Notes under the pieces: generated by a model
The model's database searches: none
What the model was told of the DNA's origin: nothing
What the model saw: only the letters and a program-made list of their open reading frames with translations
Source: Lathyrus oleraceus
Taxonomy: Eukaryota; Streptophyta; Magnoliopsida; Fabales; Fabaceae
DNA length: 64,000 nucleotides
Direction: 5' to 3'
Assembly (NCBI RefSeq): GCF_024323335.1
Contig: NC_066584.1
Coordinates: 421,891,319-421,955,318 of the forward strand
Part shown: positions 45,265 through 54,688 of the stretch, one piece after another
Layout: each line of letters begins with the position of its first letter
How positions within the stretch are numbered: the first letter of the stretch is position 1
Made by a program: the position numbers and the translations under genes

Positions 45265-48232
45265 AGATGCTGGATTCGTAGGTTTCGGAGGAGATCAGAA
45301 AGGAAGGATCAGAGGCTCCGGAACTATTGGTAATGGTACTCTTCCCTCTATATCTGATGTTCTTTATGTAGAAGGATTAATGCATAACTTGTTATCCATA
45401 AGTCAATTAAGTGATAACGGTTATGATGTAATCTTCAATCAAAAAACATGTAAAGCCATTAATCAGAACGATGGCTCTGTCCTTTTCACAGGCAAGAGGA
45501 AAAACAACATTTACAAAATAAATCTTTCTGATTTAAAAGATCAAAATGTTAAATGTCTAATGTCAGTTCACGAAGAGCAATGGGTATGGCATAGACGCTT
45601 GGGCCACATTAGCATGAGGAAACTTTCTCAGCTAACTAAACTCGAGTTAGTCAGAGGCCTACCTAAACTGAAGTTTTCTTCAGATGCTCTGTGTGAAGCT
45701 TGTCAGAAAGGAAAATTTTCAAAAACATCTTTTAAAAAGAAAAATGTTGTTTCTACCTCTAAGCCTCTGGAACTTCTTCACATTGACTTATTTGGTCCTG
45801 TGAAAACAGCATCAGTTAATGGAAAGAAGTATGGACTAGTCATTGTTGATGATTACAGTCGCTGGACATGGGTAAAATTCCTAAAGCACAAGAGTGAGTC
45901 TCACTCTGTATTCACCAGTTTCTGTTCCAAAGTGCAAAAAGAATTTGACTCCAAAATTGTTAGAGTCAGAAGTGATCATGGTGGAGAATTTGAAAATAAA
46001 GATTTTGAAGAATTATTTGATTCTAATGGAATATCCCATGATTTCTCCTGCCCTAGAACTCCACAACAAAATGGAGTTGTAGAGAGGAAGAATAGGACAC
46101 TCCAAGAAATGGCCAGAACCATGATCAATGAAAATAATGTAGCAAAGCACTTTTGGGCAGAAGCTGTAAATACAGCGTGTTACATTCAGAATAGAATCTC
46201 TATAAGACCTATTCTAGAAAAGACTCCCTATGAACTGTGTAAAGGAAGAAAACCCAACATCTCATATTTTCATCCTTTTGGATGCTCTTGTTTTATATTA
46301 AATGCTAAAGAACATCTGAACAAGTTTGATTCCAAAGCACAGAAAGGTATTATGTTAGGATACTCAGAACGCTCTAAAGGCTATAGAGTATACAACACAG
46401 AAACCAAAATTGTGGAGGAAACAATTCATGTCAGATTTGATGATAAGCTTGACCCTGAAAAGTCAAAGCTAGTTGAAAAGTTTGCAGATTTGGAAATCAC
46501 TCTTGTAGAATCTGAGAAAACTCCAGAAGCAACTGTCACTCAAGACTCTGAAGAAATTAAATCTCCAGAAATTCCAAGGAAAGTTAAAAGTCGTATTAAC
46601 GTATCTGAAGATTTGATTTTGGGAAACAAAGATGAACCTGTTAGAACCAGATCTACCTTCAGAACTTCTGAAGATATTCCTCTGGGACTAGTGTCTCTGA
46701 TTGAGCCTACGTCCTGTGATGAAGCTCTTCAAGATAACGATTGGGTGGCAGCTATGCAAGAAGAATTAGATCAATTCTCCAAGAATGATGTCTGGGATCT
46801 TGTTCCTAAACCCAGAGGCACTCATGTCATTGGAACCAGATGGGTTTTCAGAAACAAGCTGAACGAGAAAGGAGAAGTTGTCAGAAACAAAGCACGACTG
46901 GTAGCTCAAGGTTATAGTCAACAAGAAGGTATTGATTATAATGAAACTTTTGCTCCAGTCGCGAGGTTAGAATCTATTCGTCTTCTTGTATCTTTTGCTA
47001 TTAATCATTCTATCAAATTATACCAAATGGATGTCAAGAGTGCATTTCTTAATGGTTATATTTCAGAAGAAGTGTTTGTCAATCAACCTCCAGGTTTTGA
47101 AAATTCAAACTTTCCAGAACATGTTTTTAAACTTAAGAAATCCTTATATGGACTTAAACAAGCTCCCAGAGCTTGGTATGAACGTTTAAGCAATTTTCTT
47201 CTGGACCCAAATTTTATCAGAGGGAAAGTTGATTCTACACTCTTCTGTAAAAACCTTAATAATGATCTCATGATATGCCAGATTTATGTTGATGATATTA
47301 TTTTTGGTTCTGCTAATATCTCTGTTTGCCAAGAATTTTCTAAGTTAATGCAGGCAGAATTTGAGATGAGTTTAATGCAAGAACTAAAGTTCTTTCTGGG
47401 AATTCAAATTAATCAAACTCCAGAAGTCACGTACGTCCATCAAAGTAAATATATTAAAGACGTTCTGAAGAAGTTTGACATGACTGAATGCAACTCTGCA
47501 AAAACTCCCATGCACCCAACTTGCATTCTGGAGAAGGAAGAGGTAAGCAACAAGGTTTGTCAGAAGCTCTATCGAGGTATGATAGGCTCTCTCCTCTATC
47601 TGACTGCTACTCGTCCTGATATTCTCTTTAGTGTCTGTCTTTGTGCCAGATTCCAATCAGATCCTAGAGAATCTCATTTAACAGTAGTTAAAAGAATTCT
47701 TAAGTATCTGAAAGGAACTCCTAACCTGGGCCTGATGTATGAGAAAACATCAGAGTATAGACTCTCGGGTTATTGTGATGCAGATTATGCAGGAGATAGA
47801 ATAGAACGAAAAAGCACATCTGGGAATTGCCAGCTTTTGGGAAACAATCTAATCTCCTGGGCTAGCAAAAGACAGTCAACTATTGCTCTATCAACTGCAG
47901 AAGCAGAATATATCTCAGCGTCACTGTGCACAACTCAGATGCTCTGGATGAAGCATCAGCTAGAAGATCTACAAATCTTTGAGAGTAACATTCCTATCTT
48001 TTGTGATAATACTGCTGCTATTTGTTTAAGTAAGAATCCCATTCTACATTCCAGAGCCAAACACATAGAAATAAAACATCATTTTATCAGAGACTATGTT
48101 CAGAAAGGGATAGTAACTTTGAAGTTCATTGATACAGAACATCAATGGGCAGATATCTTTACTAAGCCTCTAGCTGAAGATAGATTTCTTTTTATCTTAA
48201 AAAATCTGAACATTCAAAATTGCCCAGAATGA
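45152..48232 (+). CDS. pol: Sire-E pol: protease, integrase, reverse transcriptase, RNase H
   Basis: 1026 codons, fully open. Protease DSG at residues 18-20. Integrase zinc site H147, H152, C181, C184 and catalytic D212, D275, E311 with D-35-E spacing. A 450-500 linker. RT with D627 (YQMDVKSAFLNG) and YVDD at 712-715. RNase H with D876, E917, D952. The listed ATG is only the first Met of the frame. The product is expected to be made as a gag fusion, so the one-base shift near 45190 is the only visible defect. The frame ends 480 nt before ORF3. Confidence 0.95.
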   Translation: MLQISYAAKFRHQSWYLDSGCSRHMTGRKSMFQSLELKDAGFVGFGGDQKGRIRGSGTIGNGTLPSISDVLYVEGLMHNLLSISQLSDNGYDVIFNQKTCKAINQNDGSVLFTGKRKNNIYKINLSDLKDQNVKCLMSVHEEQWVWHRRLGHISMRKLSQLTKLELVRGLPKLKFSSDALCEACQKGKFSKTSFKKKNVVSTSKPLELLHIDLFGPVKTASVNGKKYGLVIVDDYSRWTWVKFLKHKSESHSVFTSFCSKVQKEFDSKIVRVRSDHGGEFENKDFEELFDSNGISHDFSCPRTPQQNGVVERKNRTLQEMARTMINENNVAKHFWAEAVNTACYIQNRISIRPILEKTPYELCKGRKPNISYFHPFGCSCFILNAKEHLNKFDSKAQKGIMLGYSERSKGYRVYNTETKIVEETIHVRFDDKLDPEKSKLVEKFADLEITLVESEKTPEATVTQDSEEIKSPEIPRKVKSRINVSEDLILGNKDEPVRTRSTFRTSEDIPLGLVSLIEPTSCDEALQDNDWVAAMQEELDQFSKNDVWDLVPKPRGTHVIGTRWVFRNKLNEKGEVVRNKARLVAQGYSQQEGIDYNETFAPVARLESIRLLVSFAINHSIKLYQMDVKSAFLNGYISEEVFVNQPPGFENSNFPEHVFKLKKSLYGLKQAPRAWYERLSNFLLDPNFIRGKVDSTLFCKNLNNDLMICQIYVDDIIFGSANISVCQEFSKLMQAEFEMSLMQELKFFLGIQINQTPEVTYVHQSKYIKDVLKKFDMTECNSAKTPMHPTCILEKEEVSNKVCQKLYRGMIGSLLYLTATRPDILFSVCLCARFQSDPRESHLTVVKRILKYLKGTPNLGLMYEKTSEYRLSGYCDADYAGDRIERKSTSGNCQLLGNNLISWASKRQSTIALSTAEAEYISASLCTTQMLWMKHQLEDLQIFESNIPIFCDNTAAICLSKNPILHSRAKHIEIKHHFIRDYVQKGIVTLKFIDTEHQWADIFTKPLAEDRFLFILKNLNIQNCPE

Positions 48233-48711
48233 AGTATGGCTCTGAAAAAGTAAAGTGAGACTCTGATGTAAACAAATATACTTCTGCCTCTGACTCTGAT
48301 ACTTCTACCAAGTTAAGAAGATATCTGAGTTAGAAATCTTCAGAAACCAATCCTTTGGTATTCCTGAAGATCAGATACATCAACACGTGGAGCATTAAAC
48401 GTCTAACCCTAGAACTTCTAGACAGCTGTCAAAAGAAATCAAAGGTCAGAACGTTTGAAATCTCCTAGAGCAGTGTGCGTACTGTTGGGATTAGACATTC
48501 ATTTATTAGCTGTAATCATTTTTCCCCCCAAACGTGCTATTTTGATTTTTGTGCTAACGCTGGGATGTGTGTCGTTTTGCATGTGTTTACTTAGAGTATA
48601 TAAACACTTTCTCTCACTTTTCACACTTATCACTCTCACTCACTCTAAAACCCTAAACCCTCTTTCGAAGCATTCTCTGCAAGTTCTTCTTCAATCTTCA
48701 TCTTCTTCTTC
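48233..48711 (+). promoter_or_regulatory. Possible internal promoter ahead of Sire-E ORF3
   Basis: Contains CACGTGG (48384-48390, G-box), TATATAAAC (48597-48605), then a pyrimidine-rich run with CTCTCACTTTTCACAC and CACTCTCACTCACTC, and AAACCCTAAACCCT (about 48649-48662, telo-box), all before the ORF3 ATG at 48712. Spacing matches a plant core promoter with start near 48630. The overlapping open frame at 48455-48820 is in another phase and unsupported. Confidence 0.55.
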
Positions 48712-51138
48712 ATGGATGCTCAACAACAAGAAGTTTTTAACTTCTCTCAACAGATGGAATCAAGTTCTAATCCCCAAACCTCAAACACTCAAACACCAAC
48801 GGTTACTGGCGTCACCATAACCCCTGTTTACAAAGAACCTCACGTTCTTGACCGTGAACGCCACATTAACCTTTCAACCCCCTTTGAAGGTTTGGATGTG
48901 TTGTGCGAATCGTTGGTTGATTTCGACAACCTAAGAAGAAATGGCGTTGATCTAACTGGAGAACTGCGTCAACAAGGGTGGGAGAACTATTTCCAAAGGT
49001 TGTATGGTCCAATTTACCCACTTCTGGTCAAGGAGTTCTGGAGACATGCAGATGCAGATGACAACTTCATCGTCTCATTTGTTCTGGGAGTGAAGATAGT
49101 TATCACAGAAGGATCCATTGCCTCTCTGTTGAATATGGAAAGTAGTGGAGGAAAAAGGATCTACAACATTCCTCCTAGGTCAAAGCGCATAACAGATGTG
49201 ATAAACCCAACAATCTTCAAACCAAATGTTGAAGGAAACCCATCTAAGAACAAGGAGCTACACCAGAACCTCAGAGTGTGGCTGAAGATTATTTTGGGAA
49301 CTATCCACCATCGTCCAGCCTCCAACTCTTCTGATTACATTAATGCAGACCAGAAATGCATTTTGTACTGCATCCAGAAAGGTGTGAAGATCAACCTCCC
49401 TGCTCTCCTCTTCAGATATCTGAGAGATTCAGTCAGAGAAACCAGGAATAACATGAAGCCCAGATCCTACATTCCTCTGGGAAGATTGCTATATGACGTC
49501 TTCATTGAGCATGGACTGGTAGATGAGTTGGAAAAGACCAAGTTGATGGATGATCTGGCAATTGATGTGGGGAAGCCTCTGAATGCCAGAAACCTCAAGA
49601 GTATGGGGATAATCAAGAAAATACAAGTCAAGCCAACTCTGGATATATCCTGGGATAGTTTGAAAGATCAGAGGAAGATGCCTCATGGCCTTGCCAGATT
49701 CTTCAAGAACGAACCCAGAGACGCTGTTGCCCTCTATCTTCATCGTCTGCTGGAAGAAGGTGTTGATGTCTCTGATTTCAGCCTCGATGACTGTCTGGAC
49801 TCTGAGGAAGATTTAGTCAGATACAAGAGAGGTATTTCTGAAAAGAAGATAGCACCACCAGCAAAGAAGGCCAGACTTGAAGGAGCTTCTGGAAGCGGAT
49901 CTTCAGCTCCTCTGCAATTTTCTACTGGTAAGTCTGTTCCTCCTGCTACCTCTGAATTTTTGATGGCTTCCTCTTACCCTCTCTCTTCACAACCCATTTA
50001 TACCACCTCTGACATTACACCCTCAATCACCAGAACCTCCCAACCTACACCAGTTCTAAATATAGCCCGCACCTTCATACCTTCCTCTAAACCTGCACAA
50101 ACCCACCAAAGCACTTCATCTTCATCATCCTCAATGCCAGAATCACCACCTTATGACCCTGTCTCTTCTGACCCTGCATTTTCTGACCCTGAATCCCCAA
50201 CTATAGCCACACTTTACGCTCATAGACTTGCTTCACAACAAACACAAACCACAGAACCTGAAATCACTTCACCACTACAACAAACAACCACCATCCCCTC
50301 TGAAACTCAACCCTCTGAAATTCAACCATCTGATCCCCACACCTCTGATATCACCCCACCAAAAATTCCCGCTGCACCTGAAGCAGAATCTGAACCCTTA
50401 GACTTAAACCCTCTTTACGCTTCATCCCAATCTTCTGAACCTCAACCTGAACTAGAAATTGAACCAGAACCTCTCACTTTAAATCTCAGCCCTCCAAACT
50501 CTCCACCTCACACCTCTGAACCAGAACCTGAACCTGAGCTTTCTAAACCTACCCTTAAGGAAGCCATCTTTATGATTGCAGAGGCTTCAGCTCAAAAGGT
50601 TGATTCTCTGGTCACTAACTCTGAAATCAGTGATGATCCTGAATCTGTAAGGACACACTGGAACAGAGTCATTGGTTGGATGACATCTGAGTCCTTTAGG
50701 CTGAAGAGCATATCTGAACAAGTCAGAAATGACTACATCAGAAATGCTGAGGCAAGACTCCAGGAGAGACTTGCCAGAGAGGCTGAAGCCAGAAGGCTAG
50801 AGGAAGAGCGATTGGCCAAGGAAGCTGAAGAAGAGGCAAAAAGGCTAGAAGAAGAAAGACTTGCTAAGGAAGCTGAAATCCTAAGGGAAAAGGAAGCTGA
50901 AGCCAAGGCTCTGGCAGATGCAGAAGCTCAAGCTGCTGCTGAAGCTGAAGCTCAGCAAGCTCTGACTCTGGGGGAGTCATCTTCTGTGATTCCTATGGTT
51001 CTTCAGACTCTGAAAGAACTCAAGCAAGATCAGAATGAACTCCGGGCCAGAATGGACAAGCAAGATACTGTCAACGAAAACATCCAGAACATGCTTGCTA
51101 TGCTGCTTCAGAGAATGCCTCCGCCTCCGAACCCTTAG
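48712..51138 (+). CDS. Sire-E ORF3 (env-like of Sireviruses), function unknown
   Basis: 808 codons. Residues about 50-390 form a globular domain like the plant transposon protein domain often found in Sirevirus third ORFs (WENYFQRLYGPIYP, FVLGVKIVITEGSI blocks). Residues 390-640 are Pro/Ser/Thr/Glu-rich with many PE/PS repeats. 680-752 is a Glu/Arg/Ala coiled coil with the block RLEEERLAKEAE repeated. 763-800 is another short coiled coil. No signal peptide or hydrophobic span is seen, so the name envelope-like is not supported here. It is in a different frame from pol and 480 nt downstream, so readthrough from pol is not possible. Confidence 0.9.
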   Translation: MDAQQQEVFNFSQQMESSSNPQTSNTQTPTVTGVTITPVYKEPHVLDRERHINLSTPFEGLDVLCESLVDFDNLRRNGVDLTGELRQQGWENYFQRLYGPIYPLLVKEFWRHADADDNFIVSFVLGVKIVITEGSIASLLNMESSGGKRIYNIPPRSKRITDVINPTIFKPNVEGNPSKNKELHQNLRVWLKIILGTIHHRPASNSSDYINADQKCILYCIQKGVKINLPALLFRYLRDSVRETRNNMKPRSYIPLGRLLYDVFIEHGLVDELEKTKLMDDLAIDVGKPLNARNLKSMGIIKKIQVKPTLDISWDSLKDQRKMPHGLARFFKNEPRDAVALYLHRLLEEGVDVSDFSLDDCLDSEEDLVRYKRGISEKKIAPPAKKARLEGASGSGSSAPLQFSTGKSVPPATSEFLMASSYPLSSQPIYTTSDITPSITRTSQPTPVLNIARTFIPSSKPAQTHQSTSSSSSSMPESPPYDPVSSDPAFSDPESPTIATLYAHRLASQQTQTTEPEITSPLQQTTTIPSETQPSEIQPSDPHTSDITPPKIPAAPEAESEPLDLNPLYASSQSSEPQPELEIEPEPLTLNLSPPNSPPHTSEPEPEPELSKPTLKEAIFMIAEASAQKVDSLVTNSEISDDPESVRTHWNRVIGWMTSESFRLKSISEQVRNDYIRNAEARLQERLAREAEARRLEEERLAKEAEEEAKRLEEERLAKEAEILREKEAEAKALADAEAQAAAEAEAQQALTLGESSSVIPMVLQTLKELKQDQNELRARMDKQDTVNENIQNMLAMLLQRMPPPPNP

Positions 51139-51617
51139 GCACTTAGAATCTATTTTTGCTTGCCTATTGTTTTGCTTCTGTCTTCTTTTGACTCTGATGT
51201 TTTTCTTGTTCTTTTGAACCTGATGTTTTGTTTGTTGCCTTTGTGCTTCTATCTATGAATTTTAAGTTTTTCTCTTTATCTATTTTTTTTTCTCTTTACT
51301 TATTTTTACTATGTCTTTTTGATTCTGACAAAAAGGGGGAGAAAGTAATTATTAGCTCTGATGAAAATATTTTCTAAAACCATCAAGCATTCTGCAACAT
51401 TTTTTATATATATATATAAACAAAATTATCTAACTTGGACTTAAGAAATTGCAGAAAATCTCAGAAACCTCTTTACTTAAAAAACTCTGGTAAGAACTTC
51501 AGAACCTCTGAACTCCCTAGTACTATCTCAGGGGGAGCTTCTGTCTATCTGATCTAATTTTATTCATGTTTCATCTGCTAATTTAAGTTGTTTTGTCATC
51601 ATCAAAAAGGGGGAGAT
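51139..51617 (+). other. Sire-E 3' UTR with repeated polypurine motifs
   Basis: A T-rich stretch, then CAAAAAGGGGGAGAAAG at about 51329-51345, CAGGGGGAGC near 51530, and the terminal CAAAAAGGGGGAGAT at 51604-51617 that primes plus-strand synthesis. Multiple PPT-like motifs are a known trait of Sireviruses. Confidence 0.8.
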
Positions 51618-52666
51618 TGTAAGAACAAAAATTGTTCTACAACAGATTCCTTGATTTTGATGATAACAAAGGATGAAACCAAAAATGGCACCCTAACGAA
51701 AAGTTTCTAAGTGTGTAGGGTTCTAAAGAAAGAAGTAAGAAATCTGATGATGTCATCAGATAGAGTATCAGATCAGAAGCATATTATCAAATGATCAGAA
51801 GCTCTGAAGAAGAAACAAGTTCAAGAAAGTCAAACTCTGAACTAAACAACAAGTATCAGAAGCATCTTAACAGGAAGTAAGTCCTAGAACCTCTGACTCT
51901 GAACAACGCTTTCTGAAGAATCTATTTAGATCAACATCAGAAGCAAGATTCCAAGGTTCTCCAGAAACACAAATACTCTGATTATGGATTTGCTAATCAT
52001 GAAAGAGTAACGTTGAAGACAAGTAAAGATTTTCAAATGGATTTCCTAATTGAGAAAGAGATGTTAATCTCCAATCTCAATAAAGAAAATACTACTTGTG
52101 GTAAGAAGTCATTTCAAGAAGAAAAAGTCATCCTGCATTAGCTAATTATGTGATGGCGTAACTTCATCTCAATATCCACCAGTTTCAACTACTACTTCAA
52201 CTGATCTATATAAAGGATTGAAAATCAATTTTCAGTAACTACACATACGAGAAAAAAAAATCATACTGAAACATCAACAAGAAAAACACTCTTGCTCTCT
52301 ATCTTCACGAAGCTTTTGCTTATTACGTGAAAAACTCTTGTTCTTAATTTTGTAATACTTGCTTTCTTAGAAGCACTCTAGTTTACATAAATCCTTCTTC
52401 TATTGTTTGTTGATTTCCTCAAGTGACTCTGTGTAGTCTGTATACTTGAGAGGGCTAAGAGATTTTGTATCTTAGACGTTGTTTGTAATCTTTCAAGATT
52501 AGTGGATTAAGTCCTTGTTGAAGGCGAAATCACCTTGGCCGGGTGGACTGGAGTAGCTTTGTGTTATAAGCGAACCAGTATAAAATCCTTGTGTGATTTT
52601 CATTTTGAAAAGCACTTATTTTTCCAAACAATTCAAACCCCCCCTTTCTTGTTTTTCTCACCTTCA
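51618..52666 (+). repeat. Sire-E 3' LTR, 1049 bp
   Basis: Matches 42338-43385 except for three substitutions and one extra A in a poly-A run. Ends CACCTTCA followed by CCAAT. Confidence 0.96.
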
Positions 52667-52671
52667 CCAAT

Positions 52672-54419
52672 GTTACAAAGAACCCATTGCCCGAGCATGG
52701 GAAGCCAGTGAACATGGTCCAGGGGTGCCCTGGGAAGTATAAAGTCAAATATGTCAGTCATATTAGACAGTCACTGGTCGAGTTGCATCGTTTGCTGTGT
52801 CAATACAGCCATATGGAGCATGACCATGACCGATGTCGCATCTGTTCTGTTAACCGTCTGGGTTGTCGCAAAGTGCGAAGAGAGCTTCAAGAGCTGTTAG
52901 ACGAAGGAACTATTGAGATTCTTCAGAACCGTAATGTTGATGAAGATGAACCAGAGGTGAATGTTATTTCCCCTGTGTTCAAGCTGCCTGAGCATGTTGT
53001 CATCCGTTATGATGGCAGCAAGCCGAAGGTCTCTCCTTCTTTAACAATCAAGCCTGCAGGCCCTGTGCCTTATTCTTCAGATAAAGCAATTCCCTTCAGA
53101 TATAACCCTGTTGCTGTGGAAGATGGGAAGGAAGTTCCGTTGCCTTCCACTTCTGTTACCAATATCGCTGATATCAGTGGATTGACCCGGAGTGGTCGTG
53201 TGTTCTCTGCTCCTAAGCCTCAGGCTAGAGTTGTTGCTTCTGATTCTGCTGAGCGTCCGGTTGGGACGGTTGTGAATGTTCAGAACCCGACACTTGCTGT
53301 TGTCAAACCCTCCTCTGTACAAAAGACTCCTGATTCTTCTGTTGGCCCGAGTGGCGTTGTGAACGAAGAATGTGATGAGATGTTGAGGCTCATAAAAAAG
53401 AGTGAATACAATGTTGTAGACCAGCTTCTACAAACGCCATCCAAGATCTCCGTTTTATCTTTGCTTCTGAATTCAGAACCCCATAGGGAGGCTCTGCAGA
53501 AAGTTTTGGATCTGGCTTATGTTGATCACGATGTCACGATTGAACAGTTTGATAGTATAGTTGCAAACATCACTGCTTGGAAAACTTTGAGTTTCTGTGA
53601 CGCTGATCTCCCTGAGGAGGGAAGAGACCACAACATGGCTTTACATATTTCTATGAATTGCAAGTCTGATGATATGTCCAACGTGCTGGTGGACACTGGA
53701 TCATCTTTGAATGTATTGCCAAAGACCACACTCTCTAGATTGTCATATCAAGGTCCTCCTGTGAGGCAGAGTGGTGTTTTTGTGAAAGCTTTTGATGGGT
53801 CGCGTAAGACTGTGATTGGGGAAGTTGATCTCCCAATCAAGATTGGACCTAGTGATTTCCAGGTTACCTTTCAGGTTATGGATATCCACCCATCATATAG
53901 TTGTCTCCTTGGTAGACCATGGATTCACGAGGATGGCGCTGTGACATCCACCCTACACCAGAAGCTGAAATTTGTTAAGAACAAGAAACTGGTTGTGGTA
54001 GGGGGAGAAAAGGCTCTCCTGGTTAGCCACTTGCCTTCTTTCTCCTATATTGATGCTGAGGATGAAGTTGGAACTCCGTTCCAAGCTTTATCTATTGATG
54101 AGCCAATTGAGAAGAAGTCTCCTTCATTTGCTTCCTATCGCGATGCGAAACTGGCCATTGAGTGTGGTGCAGTTGCTGGTTTGGGGAAGATGATTGAGCT
54201 TGAAGACAACAGATCCCGGGCTGGCATTGGTTATTCTTCTGGGGCATTCAACGAGCAAGGGCTGTTCACGAGTGGAGGATTCATCCATGCTAATCAACCT
54301 GAAGAGGCTGCTGCTATCTTGGAAGAGGATGAAGAGGATCTGAACAACTTCATCATACCTGGTGGAGTCTGCCATAATTGGGTCGCTGTAGATGTTCCTA
54401 CAGTCATTCATAGATCAGA
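52672..54419 (+). pseudogene. gag-pro: Og-D gag-pro, second part: protease
   Basis: Continues the gag frame directly after the insertion site. Holds a Cys/His-rich segment (HDRCRICSVNRLGCRK), a Pro/Ser-rich linker, and a retroviral-type aspartic protease with DTGS at 53692-53703 and the LLGRPW flap-side block near 53905. An acidic tail follows, ending in VIHRS. The frame is open throughout. In the genomic frame it ends at TAA 54421-54423, but the putative donor at 54420 would remove that stop. Confidence 0.92.
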
Positions 54420-54688
54420 GTAATGGTTCACTTTGTTCAAAACCCTTCTCCCATGCCAAAAGGAGAAGTGATGACATTGTTGGCAGCATTTATACAATGA
54501 TGTTTTCATTCAATTAATGCATTATTAAACATTTGTTTTTCCATTTGTTTTCACTTTTTGCTTTTTTCATGAAATCAGTGATCACAAAAAACCCATAAAA
54601 ACAAGAATAAAAGCAACATTTTTCATCTGCATAATGATTTGCTTGTTTAAATTCTGAAGTTTTTTTATTAACCAAAATCATTATGCAG
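54420..54688 (+). other. Og-D putative intron between protease and RT
   Basis: 269 nt, starts GTAATG, ends TTATGCAG after a T-rich stretch, AT-rich, with stops in all useful frames. The upstream frame (codons starting at positions 1 mod 3) and the downstream RT frame (0 mod 3) are joined exactly by its removal, phase 2. Matches Og-A 1930-2175 in place and phase. Confidence 0.8.

Larger units (their letters stand above)
42338..52666 (+). mobile_element. Sire-E: Ty1/copia Sirevirus/Maximus-type element, 10.3 kb
   Basis: Two nearly identical LTRs (42338-43385 and 51618-52666), PBS to initiator tRNA-Met, gag, pol in copia order (protease, integrase, RT, RNase H), a third ORF of 808 codons, and a polypurine tract. 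It is flanked by CCAAT at 42333-42337 and 52667-52671. LTR copies differ by three substitutions and one A in a homopolymer, counted by eye. The large gag with acidic C-terminal extension and a third ORF after pol fit Sirevirus/Maximus. It is the youngest insertion in the window. Confidence 0.96.

Noticed and set aside
48455..48820. 121-codon frame overlapping the ORF3 start
   Set aside because: It covers the putative promoter and leader and the first ORF3 codons in another phase; composition is low complexity.
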